Below are positions 44,381-54,350 of a stretch of DNA of 64,000 bases, piece after piece. The notes under the pieces were generated by a model, which did no database searches, had not been told where the DNA came from, and saw nothing but the letters and a program-made list of their open reading frames with translations. Origin of the DNA: Pollenia angustigena (taxonomy: Eukaryota > Arthropoda > Insecta > Diptera > Polleniidae); the NCBI GenBank assembly GCA_930367215.1, contig OV884056.1, positions 88,299,285-88,363,284 of the forward strand. The letters are read 5' to 3'. Position 1 is the first letter of the stretch; each line of letters opens with the position of its first letter. Made by a program: the position numbers and the translations under genes.

Positions 44381-45346
44381 TCAGGCCTTAGTGGTTGGGG
44401 AACGACTGTTTTGCCATTGTCTTCTTAACTTCCTTTTCTCTCTGATAAGGGTCTCTATATCCGTCGATGTATTGTAAGGAGCACGTTTATTTGTCCGCTT
44501 GATTGGGGTTGCATTTCTTGCTGCAGTATCCAAGACTTCTGTAAATCGGTCGACAGCTATTTGGATGTCAGATGAATTTTTTAGGGGAATGCACTGTGAT
44601 AGGTGAGAGCTCACATACATTTTATACTTTAACCAATTTGTGTTTCTGTTTGGATAGGAAATAAAGTTTGCAGCTGCAGCGTCAGAGTTACCTTTTAAAA
44701 TTAGGATTGAAGGTGAATGATCAGACGAAAGATCATAGGAGGAACTAACTAGTACCTGATCGCGCTTGATGTTTTTGATTACAGCAAAGTCAATAAGGTC
44801 TGGTAGCTTGTTGAAGTCGGTTGGCCAATAGGTAGGCTCACCACTCGATACCACATCAAAATTATTTGCAGTTACGGTATTGTATAGCTGATTACCTCTA
44901 GGACTTATAAGTCTGGAGCCCCAATATGTATGTTTAGCGTTGTAGTCGCCAGCAGCAATGAATTTCTGGCCCAATGTGGAGAAGAAGTTGAGAAATTTAT
45001 CGTTTACAATTTTGTGCCTCGGGGGACAATAAACGGATGTTAACGTTAGATTGAAATCAGTAAGATTTATAGATGTGGCCTGGATGCAATCTTCTTCGAA
45101 CTCTGGCAATGGTAAGTGTCTGATGTTTTTGTGCACAATTATGGCTGTGCCACCACAAGCTCGTCCGCTGGGATGTTTTGTGTCATACGTAAGGTATCCA
45201 TTCACCCTAAAGCAGTTCTTATGAGTGAAGTGTGTTTCAGAGACAAGAAGTACGTCGATTTCTTGCCTATGAAGAAAGTTTGCAACTTCGTGTTTATGTT
45301 GGGATAACCCGTTTGCATTCCAGAAACATATTTTTAACTGGTTCAT
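44381..45346 (-). pseudogene. LINE ORF2, apurinic-type endonuclease
   Basis: The start is MNQLKICFWNANGLSQHKHE, overlapping the ORF1 stop. Visible catalytic landmarks of the EEP nuclease are FWNANG, SETHF (Glu), TSVYCPP, AGDYNAKHTYWGS (Asp/Asn), DLIDFAV and SSDHSP (terminal Asp-His). This domain nicks target DNA to prime reverse transcription. A frame change near 44381 separates it from the RT, so the protein is interrupted. Confidence 0.9.
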
Positions 45347-46130
45347 TTTTTGTTGAGTAGAACTTGCAGGAGAATGTTCTGGTTTCGCATCATTTCCTGA
45401 AACATGTTCTGCATAGTGGCCATGAAGTTATTCATAGTTTGAATTAAATTTTCAATTGAGGTAGGCTTATTTCCAGAAGGCATTTGTAGACCTTCCCTAG
45501 GAACATTAGCGTTTGGAGGTTGCTTTGCGTTAGAAGTACTCGGGGGATTTTTCGCATTAGGGTTTCCTTTTAAGACTTGGGCATATGATTGGTTTTGATT
45601 GTTTGTTTGTGAAGTACTAGCAATAGAGACAGCGGCTTGGCTGGGCGCATGTGACGGACCATATTGGGAGTGAGTATATTTTTGAAGTAAAGCAGGTTTT
45701 TTTAAATGCAAGAAGACTCTACAACCCCTATAGTTTGCCGTGTGATTTTCGCCACAGTTGCTGCATTTCTTTACATTCGGGTCAGCTTTAGAACGATTAC
45801 ATTCGGCGGTTTTATGAGCGTCGCCACAAACCACACATACGTGAGGCAATTTACAATATGATTTTGTATGCCCATATTCCTGACAGTTTGTGCATTGGGA
45901 GGGACCCTTTCGTTTTAATGGCTCCTCAACAGTTATTCTTCTGTTGAGTAGGTAGCGCAAGTTGTATATGGGATGAACTGAATTTTTGGTTTTGAGAACC
46001 GATGAATCAAACGATATTTCAACGCGGTGCATTGGTTGAGGAACTTTATTCCTGTTCAAAATGTTATGAACAGATTTAACCTCATACCCCTCTTCTTCTT
46101 TTCTGTGACTGAAATCCAAATATCCAAAAT
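45343..46130 (-). pseudogene. LINE ORF1 (gag-like, CCHC zinc knuckles), 5'-truncated
   Basis: ORF1 proteins of Jockey LINEs coat the RNA. A run homologous to the PRE_C2HC region (GYEVKSVHNILNRNKVPQPM) precedes three knuckles: CTNCQEYGHTKSYC, CVVCGDAHKTAEC and CSNCGENHTANYRGC. A low-complexity Ser/Pro/Asn linker and a predicted coiled C-terminus follow. The open frame runs on upstream to 46191, but those first about 20 codons are complementary to 46318-46383, so they belong to the host MITE arm. No ATG is available. Confidence 0.85.
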
Positions 46131-46779
46131 ATCCTATTTCAATACGAACATTTTGTGCCCAATAGGAACCAGATCGGTGCAAAAATGACAAAGTTACAGA
46201 AGATTAATTGAATTAACCGACAACAAATAAATAAACAAAGCTAAATTTTTAGTAACAATGAATATTAAAAATTGCTTAAAACTATTGAATTTCTATTTGG
46301 GTGGGAAAATTTATAAAATCTTCTGTAGCTTTGTAATTTTTGTACCAATATATGTCTTGTTGGGCGCAAAATGTTCATATTAAAATAATCTAATGTCGCA
46401 TGCAATAAAACATTAGGATTTTTAAATCATTGGTTTAAAAAAACAGATTGAAAAGAACAAAATTGAACAAAATCATAAAATTTTCAATGAAGCTTGGACT
46501 TTTGTCCCCTGTAACTCTGTCATTTCTTGACCAATCTTCACAAGCGATCCATGGTCATTTTAGAAATTTTATAACCTTTCACTTAAAAGAAAGAACTACA
46601 TAATCCGTTTAAAATTTTTGAAGATATTTGCATTTCAGTCACATCATCTTTTTTAAAAATACAAATAACGGTTATTTTGGAATATCTCAAAAACTGTTCT
46701 GACTTCATATTCGGATTCAGCGGAAAATTTTACGTACGGATTAGCTGTCAGATTCATTTGGGCACGACTTTGTTTAAAT

Positions 46780-46860
46780 TTTGTCACGTAGTGTTATTTA
46801 TGGTTTTTTTTATCCTTTTTGTCACGTAGTGTTATTTATGGTTTTTTTATCCTTTTATTT
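46780..46860. repeat. about 40-bp tandem duplication at the right end of the TTA-flanked element
   Basis: TTGTCACGTAGTGTTATTTA with the following TGGTTTTTTTATCC is repeated once head to tail, duplicating the terminal bases of the inverted-repeat element. Confidence 0.8.
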
Positions 46861-47265
46861 TGTTATCAAATATAAAATTTGAAAACATAAAAATAATTTA
46901 ATTTTATAATTTTAATAAGATCTAAGTCGACGTACGACGTAGATACGCTTTTACGTCTACGCCAGCTGTTTGTGCCTTTGAATAAAATGTAATAATGTTT
47001 TTGTTGAACTTTGATATAGTTACAGGTAAAACTGGGGCTTATAATTCTTATTCGCTTAACAGTTTTATTTGTATAAAACTTCGAACTTCGGTAAATTTTG
47101 ACAAGTTCGGCCGAATAAAAAATAAATTTCAAGTTTAATACAGTTTACATTAGGGCTATAACTTTTTCACACTTTTTGCGAAAATCAAAAACGGCATAGT
47201 ATAGTAGTGTAAAACATTAAAAGTTATTAATAAAAAATATGATAATTTGTTCGGATTGTTAAGAA

Positions 47266-47490
47266 ACTTCACGCAGGGATCGGGTTGAAGTTTGAAAAAA
47301 AACATTTTTATCTCACGGAAATTTTAAAAAATATACACCTGATGTTTGTATAAATTCCTATACGTATCACTTAAATGCTATTTTGGAATTTAGCCACAGC
47401 TTTAGATTTAAAAATTTTCCTACGGTTTACAATTCATCGCGGTGCAAAATTTCTTAGAAGGTTTTATAAATTTGCTTCCCTGCGTGAAGT
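47266..47490. mobile_element. MITE, ACTTCACGCAGGGA termini
   Basis: ACTTCACGCAGGGATCGG at the left and (inverted) ACTTCACGCAGGGAAGCA at the right bound 225 bases. The open frame 47375-47626 crosses its end and is not a gene. Confidence 0.7.
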
Positions 47491-47499
47491 TATTTTCGC

Positions 47500-48095
47500 A
47501 AAACGGCGGTACACAGGTGTTTTCATTACTAAAACATTCTTGGCCACTCCGTCGTACAATGCCAATCATTTGGTTATCGCCCTAGTATACATATTAGTAC
47601 TCAAACCTCAACAATGTATTTTTTGAATTCGTTGGGTTGTATTTTCTCTAAGTGGCGTTTAATATGGGCGGTAGTTTGTTTGCTTGGCAATGAACTCCCC
47701 ATTGACATTTGTTTTGCGCAACATTTGTGATGAGCGCTTGCTCAATTTTTTTCAAAAAAAAAAAACTCCAAAATGGTTTGGATGACATTTTTATCCGGAA
47801 ATATGTATACTATAAAGTTTGGTTTGTGGTTCACCCAAAACTATAGATTATCTTACCATTCGCAGAATATTAATAGAGAGTATTTTTTTTTTGCCAAATA
47901 AAATTTAACCGTTTTTTTGTTGTATTTTTTACCGTCTTCTAAAAATTACACATATAAAGACATTTTTGTACACTTAAGCATTTTATTAAGTCATCGCTGT
48001 ATTTTATCGAACTAATAATCATAGAGAAAAATAGTTGAATTGATTTCGTATTATTTTCAAAAACAATGATGCCAAATTATAATTTGAAATTATAA
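47500..48095. other. no recognised feature
   Basis: Non-coding AT-rich sequence. Confidence 0.4.
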
Positions 48096-48099
48096 TAAA

Positions 48100-48232
48100 T
48101 ATGTTATTTCATAAAAAAGTTCGGTGTTCGGTAAAGTTCGGTAAAAATTTCGCCGAACACCGAACTTTGACCGAACGTCATTTTTTGCCGAACTCCGTAA
48201 CCGAACCCGAACGTTCGGTCGGACACTAATAA
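48100..48232. repeat. GTTCGGT-rich transposon end
   Basis: Six or more GTTCGG/CCGAAC words occur in 120 bases. The stretch ends ACGTTCGGTCGGACACTA, which inverted gives TAGTGTCCGACCGAACGT, an end-like sequence. No left partner was seen. The following 48235-48370 resembles 8510-8600 and 17200-17300. Confidence 0.5.
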
Positions 48233-48458
48233 TTTCTTTAGTTTTTCTAAAATCTTTGGATGAAGTTTCCTGACGATCTGGCCTAAGCAGCCATGGAAAT
48301 GCGCATGGAAATAACTTATCCCATCAACAATAAATTTCAGTTTATCAATTGTATGAAATGGGAATTAAGCACATTTAAACGAAACCGTGTTAGGTAATAC
48401 GTTCGCAACGTATGAAAGTCGTACGGTACAACGTTCATACGTTGCAATTGTGTTCCTA

Positions 48459-49119
48459 CCCAGCTAGCATAGGCTGTTTGTTAGACGATTATGTTTAATA
48501 TACAACTCCTAAAAGAATCTTCTGATGATTATCTGACGATTAACAAAAACAAAAAAATCAAATTTTTTTATTTATTACTTTTTTATAATTTTTTTGACAT
48601 GCTCGTCTTTTAGTCTTGGAATGAACCTTTTGCGACTCTCTGTAAGAGTTATATAACAATTACTAAATAAGAGCGTTTTTGGAATATGAAAATTCTGTTG
48701 TCAATACAATTTCAATAAAACAAACCGACCTAAGGATCTGTAAATAAAGGATTTTCCGACAGGATAGTGTTGCTTGCGCAATCTTAAAGGTTTGTTTCAT
48801 CTAAATTGTATGAAAATTAGAAGTTTCAACATGAAAAATACGAGTGATGCCCCTTTTTAGGTAGCTCAGTTATACGGCTGAGCATTTCACGAGTTGTCTT
48901 TTTAAAAGACTCGCTAGATAATCTCTACATACATCACAAACAATTCCCTTTACGATTAATATAAGCATTATAGAAGAATCTCTCATACGAATCAGCACGT
49001 GTAACAGTTTCTCCAGTGCTAGGAATCGTCTACAATTAAAAAATGAGCTCGTCGACGATCTTAAACAATCTTTGTGAGCTTCCCAATAGATTCCTAAACG
49101 ATTGAAAATGCTAGCTGGG
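48459..49119. mobile_element. MITE, CCCAGCTAGCAT termini, TA duplication
   Basis: CCCAGCTAGCAT and its exact inverse are flanked by TA (48457-48458 and 49120-49121); the match extends outward as CCTA/TAGG. It is 661 bases, non-coding. The small insert at 29390-29482 has similar CCAGCCAGCA ends. Confidence 0.85.
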
Positions 49120-49124
49120 TAGGG

Positions 49125-50190
49125 ACACTCTTCAAAATACACTTGTGTTATTTTCAATATTGTCTATTAATTTTATTAATCGACTTTCTAGTAAATAATT
49201 GGACTAGTACTTATAATCCACTTAAGGCACAGTTTATGTTGTGGGTGAGAAAAGGTAAATATTAAATAGACTTATGGCATCATAAATGAAATATCTATTA
49301 AAATATGTTACAAAATTATTATTGTGCACATTCAGGTTTATTTTTTTAGGAAATTAACTTCTTAATAAGTCTACAAAAAGCTCTTTTCCTCTTTATTTGT
49401 TAAATAACATTTTAACATCCACCCATCAAATATCGACTTTACTTACAATCTAATCATGATGATAATGCAGTTTACAGCCTCCAGCTTAAAACTTTTTCAC
49501 ATCATTACAAACAAAATCTGTAACTAATTTCACATTTCTAACACATTTGAAATTTCAAACTCAACCCATTTTGACACTGAATATACCGTGGAATATCAAT
49601 TGCTAACAAAGTTAAATTGGGAGAAGAAAAAAAAGTACGTTTATAACAAAATTTAAACGGATTACGATGGCAACACATTAAAGGGGCAATCAAAGGGTAA
49701 TCAAAGTCAAGCGGTGCATTTGTTTACGAAATGATATTTGTTGCATACAAAAAAATAAATGTAATTACGAGCTTTATAAAAAAGAAATAAATACAAAAAG
49801 AAAAATAAATAAATTTTGGATATAAAAAACAATTTCAGCAAAAAGTAGTTTGTAATAAACTCCAACGGCTTAAAATGGTAAAACCTGCTGTGATTTGATT
49901 TACAAACCTCGTTAAAGAAAAAAAAGCGTGAAATACAAAATTGAACAATTATTCAATAAAAAGCCAGATAATGGGTTATTGATTTGATTAAATGAAAATG
50001 ATTTGAATTTTTCTTTGAACAAGAAATAGGAGTAAAATTTTGATTTATTTATTATTGCTAGAATAAATATGTAGGTTGGTTGATTATTGATATCTATTGT
50101 ATGTATACACGTAATCCTGTTTTAAACGCGGTCTTTTTGCATGGGCTCAAACTGGTTTTGACTTTTTTTTACGGTAAAATAAATATATTT
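49125..50190. other. no recognised feature
   Basis: AT-rich. No coding frame or inverted ends identified. Confidence 0.5.
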
Positions 50191-50195
50191 ATTTA

Positions 50196-50331
50196 GGGGG
50201 TAATTCTGTTGTTCACTTCACCTTGCGTTGAGAAAATTTTCATATAAAATTTTTTGAAATTTTGAAAATTCAAAAAATTTTATATGAAAATTTTCTCAAC
50301 GCAAGGTGAAGTGAACAACAAAATTACCCCC
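50196..50331. mobile_element. near-perfect palindromic MITE, TTA duplication
   Basis: Arms of about 63 bases (GGGGGTAATTCTGTTGTTCA inward to TTTTTTGAA) pair with a single clear mismatch, C against A, near the ends around a tiny ATTTTGAAAA centre. TTA flanks both sides (50193-50195, 50332-50334). As RNA or single-stranded DNA it would form a very stable hairpin. Confidence 0.92.
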
Positions 50332-50398
50332 TTAATGTTTAGAATTTCAGGTATGTTCTAGGTTTCGACTCGAATTGAAAACGAAAAATTTTTTGAAT

Positions 50399-50468
50399 CC
50401 GCATAATTCATAAATTGATGTTCTCAAATCCGCATAATTCATAAATTGATGTTCTCAAATCCGCATGT
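50399..50468. repeat. 31-bp tandem repeat, 2.2 copies
   Basis: CCGCATAATTCATAAATTGA with TGTTCTCAAAT occurs twice in perfect tandem, followed by CCGCATG. Confidence 0.9.
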
Positions 50469-50525
50469 TTTTGTGCAATTGAAGTTTTTGTTCGAAAAAA
50501 CTTTTGTTGAACTAAAGATCGCTAA

Positions 50526-50955
50526 TATCGCTTCCGGGAATGCGTCAGGCAAGGGAATTCATCTCTCCCGGGAATGTAATGATGACGAATGGTCTCTGCA
50601 GACGGGATCTGCGACTGTTGGTGGCATATCTGACTGGTCACCACACGATCCTATGCCAGCTTTATAGGATGGGCCTGGCAGAGGATCAGGCATGCAGACT
50701 ATGTCTAGACGGGGACGAGCCGACGAAGCATATACTGTGTGACTGCCCGGCGCTGGCATGGGCCAGAAGGAGGCACTTGGGGCACGGTATAACTGGTGCG
50801 TCCCGAATCGGTACTATAACGGCAAAGACCCTGGTTGGGTTCCTTTGGGAAGCAGAGGGTCTTTTGGCCAACTAAGGGAAGTGCGTACAATATACCTAAG
50901 CTGGTCACGGTACTCGTTACTGTGGGGGGAACCTCCCCGCTTTACCGTTGGAAAA
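50526..50955 (+). pseudogene. short 5'-truncated LINE insertion with 12-bp target duplication
   Basis: The GC content jumps against the surroundings. The frame 50540-50875 reads MRQAREFISPGNVMMTNGLC, then LLVAYLTGHHTILCQLYRMG and the knuckle CRLCLDGDEPTKHILCDCPA (C-x2-C...H...C), the typical ORF2 end of R1/LOA-like LINEs. AAAGATCGCTAA occurs at 50514-50525 and 50956-50967, an exact duplication. Only about 430 bases were copied. Confidence 0.9.
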
Positions 50956-50967
50956 AAAGATCGCTAA

Positions 50968-51112
50968 ATTGCTAACCGCAGCATGATAGCAACGTCTTAT
51001 ATTTTTTTAAAATCGTGAAAGCTGAAAAGAATCACAGGAAAAAATGGCTTCTATCGCGAACATGGCTAAAATTCGCGAAAAATTGCAAACTTTTAAGCAA
51101 ACACTAAACTCA
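50968..51112. repeat. direct repeat partner of 52745-52935
   Basis: Blocks GCTAA(A/C)...GCGGCATGA, GAATCA...GCTTCTATCGC and ACATGGCTAAAATTCGCGA recur at 52750-52935 in the same order and orientation, flanking the Penelope-like element. Confidence 0.7.
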
Positions 51113-51113
51113 T

Positions 51114-51842
51114 TTGAAGCCGCTAAAGAGAATTATCATTAACACAGCTAGGAATCTAATAGACAGGATATTAACAATTAGTGACAATAGATTTCATAGG
51201 AAAAATAAGGAAATTATTGGGAATATTTTGAGGAATAATAGTTTTCCCAACAAATTGATTTGCAAATTAATAAGACAATACAATATAGATAGATCTTGTA
51301 ATATTGATGAGATTTCGGCACCACGTATTTATAAGTCATTAACTTATGTACCTGGGTTTTCAGAAAGATTAGAAAACTCGAATATATATGATAAAGGGAA
51401 ATACAGAATGGCACATAAGGTGATTAATAATGTAGGGAAATTATTCACAAAAACTAAGGATAGATTACTAAAGTCAGATAAGTCGAATTTAGTTTATAAG
51501 ATTCATTGTGGTGGCAATGATAATGAACAATGTAGGAAAATATATGTAGGAACAACTGGGACAAAACTAAAAATTAGATTAGCTGGACATAAACATGACC
51601 AAAAATATAGGAATTATAATTCAGCCCATGGAACGGCGTTATCAACTCATTGTAGGGATTTTAATCATTATCCTGATTTTGAAAACACATCAATTTTGAA
51701 TACGGAAAGTTTTAAGAAACGTAGATATATGTTAGAAATTTTGCAGATAAATAATGTTCCATTTGAGAAAAGGATTAATTTTAAAAAAGATACTGAGGGA
51801 TTAGCTCAAATTTATAGACATTTATTGAATAAAAATAAATAG
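51114..51842 (+). CDS. Penelope-like RT tail with GIY-YIG endonuclease
   Basis: A continuous 242-codon frame, but the start is TTG, not ATG, so this is a truncated coding region. Residues 10-75 correspond to the end of the Penelope RT (LIDRILTISDNRFHRKN). From residue 125 a GIY-YIG nuclease is visible: LVYKIHC, then CRKIYVGTTGTKLKIRLAGH (GIY-YIG-like IYVG with Arg and His), then the Penelope-typical TALSTHCRDFNHYPDFENT, and finally NTESFKKRRYMLEILQI with the metal-binding Glu. The CHH-type extension expected in animal Penelope elements appears between KIHC and IYVG as C...C. The domain looks intact. Confidence 0.88.
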   Translation: MKPLKRIIINTARNLIDRILTISDNRFHRKNKEIIGNILRNNSFPNKLICKLIRQYNIDRSCNIDEISAPRIYKSLTYVPGFSERLENSNIYDKGKYRMAHKVINNVGKLFTKTKDRLLKSDKSNLVYKIHCGGNDNEQCRKIYVGTTGTKLKIRLAGHKHDQKYRNYNSAHGTALSTHCRDFNHYPDFENTSILNTESFKKRRYMLEILQINNVPFEKRINFKKDTEGLAQIYRHLLNKNK

Positions 51843-52129
51843 GTTGATGTAAGGGATAATTAAAATAGGTATTTGTCCTTGATTATTTTTAAAATAAATT
51901 TCAGATGGCATAGCTTATTATTGACGGAAAGGGACATTAAAATAGGTTTTAGGCTTTGAATAAATTTAAAAATTTTGTTTTCCTTTTTGTTTGTTTGTCT
52001 TTTTGTTTAAAGTTTGTAGAATGGAATTTTAAATTTATTATGATAATTTTGTTTTTTGAAATTTTAAAATTTATTTTTCCATATTTTATTTTTCCATTTA
52101 TTGTCAAATTTTATTTTATTTTAAAAAAA

Positions 52130-52180
52130 TTTCCTGAAGAAGATTTCCAACGGAAATCGAAATATTGAAAATAAAAATAT
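52130..52180 (+). ncRNA. hammerhead-ribozyme-like hairpin of the Penelope element
   Basis: The order CTGAAGA, then a perfect 7-bp stem GATTTCC/GGAAATC with loop AAC, then GAAA matches the hammerhead core (CUGANGA, stem II, GAAA). An ATATT...AATAT pair could make stem III. One extra A follows CTGAAGA, and stem I is weak by eye, so it may be degenerate. Penelope elements are known to carry hammerhead motifs; activity here is inference. Confidence 0.45.
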
Positions 52181-52744
52181 TTTAATTAATTTTATAAATA
52201 AGTGACCTTAAGCTTGAAGAATTTATTAAAGTATTTAATAAAAAAAAAAAAAAAAAAAAAGGTCGAAGAAATAGGACTATAATTTAAAAAAAAAAAACAA
52301 AATGTCGGAAAATAACAAAAAAAAATTGTTAAAATAGCGAAAATTCGCAAAAAATTTTAGTATTTCAAACTAGCCATAATATTGAAAAAGTCACTAATGG
52401 CCATTTTCTCAATGTATCGACAAACTGCCTGTTACTTAATGTCAACATAAATTTATTGGACCGATAAACTATCCGTTAACGATTTTGGGTTTCTCAATAT
52501 ACCAACAAAAAACATTGTTTGCAGCTGGCAACGCCACTCAAAATACATGTTAAAGTTGGGAGTCAGCTGATTGAATATATCTGTACGGCAAATAAAAGGA
52601 AAATAAATAATTGGCAGATGAGTGCCGGTTAGCTTTGCGATAAAATCGAAGCAAACGAGACATTGAGAATACCAAATATCTTTAATGTGCAGTTTTTCGT
52701 TGGGAAAAAAGATAATTGCCTAATGAGAAAATGGCCATAAGACT

Positions 52745-52935
52745 ATAAGGAATGGCAAAAATTAGGTAAAAATTGCTAAATTCGCCAACTGCGGCATGAA
52801 AGTCTACTATTCATTATAAGTCGTTAAAGCTGTAAAGAATCAGAAAACTTACTGAAACAAATCGCTTCTATCGCAACCATGGCTAAAATTCGCGACAAAT
52901 TGTAAAATTTGAAACAAACCCAAAAACTAATTTGA
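52745..52935. repeat. direct repeat partner of 50968-51112
   Basis: TTGCTAAATTCGCCAACTGC, then AAGAATCAG...GCTTCTATCGCAACCATGGC, then AAAATTCGCGACAAATTG match the left partner with about 80 percent identity by eye. This suggests an older repeat split by the retroelement, or a local duplication. Confidence 0.65.
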
Positions 52936-53875
52936 GATCGCTAAATCGATTAAAAAAACCAATTGTCTGAAAATAACCTTAAAATCGTTACAAAACATTA
53001 GCTATAATAACATAAAAATCCATGAAAAAGTCGATTTTAAATTTAGGGTTTGTTAGGGCCTTTTGCGTTTTAGATAACGATATATTTTTGATTAAATTGG
53101 ATAAAGAAGATTTTAAGCTAAAGACCAAAATTTATTTATTTTTTGTTAAAAATGTTATCACATATTAGAATAAAAGTCGATTCGTTTTACTTTCACCAAC
53201 CCATAACTACTCTAATTGAAAACGAGTAAAAACATGTGGATGTGAAATACAGAACAGAAAAATGCTAAAGTAATCCACTTTCGAGTGGATTCGCATTCTA
53301 GAACACAACCGTTTTATTTATATTTTAAAATCAAACACACAACAAAAATTAAATATAGATACATACGTTCGTCTACACCAATAATGACAAATGCTATGCG
53401 TTTCTCTTCGATGCACAATTTAAATAGTGGTGTGAGAGTATGAAAATTCAAAGAAATACACCCAAGATAGTACTTGTTTTTTTCAAAACATTTCAATACA
53501 GTAACATTTTGTTACTTATACTCGTAGTCTCTGAAAATAACTTAATACAGTCTGCAATAATTTGTCATGTTTATTTGTCTGTCGTATGCAACGAAAATAC
53601 AAATACAAAGAATTTGTGATGTGTACTGTGTGTGCAAAGAATGTTTATTGCAATATAATCAAAGAAATACACATACAAAATATTTCGTACACACAGAAGT
53701 TTATGCCATATTCCAATTTTTTTTTATAACAAAAAGAAAAAAAAACTGCGGTTTTTTAAATATTTAACTCTTTCGTTAAGAAAATCAATTATATTAATAA
53801 GTGACCACCTTTAATCAAACAATAACATACAATCGAGAAAATCATGTTATTAAAGTAAAGAATAGCCTACATGGC
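52936..53875. other. no recognised feature
   Basis: AT-rich non-coding sequence. Short open frames lack any domain. Confidence 0.5.
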
Positions 53876-53879
53876 TTAA

Positions 53880-54163
53880 GTCTAGGTTCACATCATGAAA
53901 GTTTTCTTTAGAAAGTCTAATGTGGTGTTTATAGAACACGAGCGCCTTACTCGCTCGTTCAACTTACATTTAAAACAAAAACCAAATTTCGAAATTTGTT
54001 TTTGTTTTAAATGTAAGTTGAACGGACGAGTAAGGCGCTCGTGTTCTATAAACTACACATAAGTTTATTGATGAGAGGGGAGAGAATAATAGCATGTCCT
54101 CTTCCCCTCTCACCAATAAGCTCAGACTTTCTGAAAGAAAACTTTCATGGTGTGAACCCAGAC
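53880..54163. mobile_element. fold-back MITE, GTCT(A/G)GGTTCACA termini, TTAA duplication
   Basis: GTCTAGGTTCACATCATGAA at the left and (inverted) GTCTGGGTTCACACCATGAA at the right are flanked by TTAA (53876-53879 and 54164-54167). It belongs to the same family as 25108-25250. A second hairpin element is inserted at 53921-54059. Confidence 0.88.
53921..54059. mobile_element. hairpin MITE nested in a hairpin MITE
   Basis: GTTTATAGAACACGAGCGCC and the following about 45 bases are mirrored nearly exactly; the arms meet at AAATTTCGAAATTT. The host element's sequence resumes immediately after. Confidence 0.88.
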
Positions 54164-54350
54164 TTAATGTAGTTCCTCCCAAATTGGTTCGTATCTTTGA
54201 TAAAGCTTTCTGTTAGATCGGTTCCGTAATGTGCTTGTGTCGCAAACAACCTAACAAGTAAACAAACGTACATTCGATTTTTTATTGTTTATATAAAAGA
54301 CAATATTATACAGTTAAATGTATGCTAATTTGATGTTTCACGGATTCCTT

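Larger units (their letters stand above)
42677..46130 (-). mobile_element. Jockey-type LINE, 5'-truncated, with poly(A)
   Basis: Order on the minus strand is ORF1 (gag-like), then ORF2 (endonuclease and RT), overlapping by ATGA at 45343-45346, then a 3' UTR ending in a 13-14-base poly(A), seen as poly(T) at 42677-42690. Loss of the ORF1 start and several frame breaks show it is dead. Details are in the entries for its parts. Confidence 0.88.
42521..46794. mobile_element. inverted-repeat element with TTA duplication, enclosing a LINE
   Basis: CACTGCGTGACA at the left (42522) and (inverted) CACTACGTGACA at the right, each flanked by TTA. The arms stay complementary for about 150 bases: CATCTGACAGCTAATT, CCGCTGAATCCGAATATGAA and ACAGTTTTTGAGATATT recur inverted at 46660-46780. 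The LINE at 42677-46130 sits between. TTA duplications suggest a PIF/Harbinger-type mobiliser. Confidence 0.75.
51114..52260 (+). mobile_element. Penelope-like retroelement, 5'-truncated
   Basis: Only the RT tail and the GIY-YIG endonuclease domain remain, followed by a 3' region with a hairpin motif (52133-52162) and a poly(A)-like tail near 52240-52260. Similar direct repeats lie on both sides. The left edge is near 51112, where the flanking repeat stops. Confidence 0.85.

Noticed and set aside
47375..47626. 83-codon plus-strand open frame
   Set aside because: It crosses the end of a MITE and shows no known motif.
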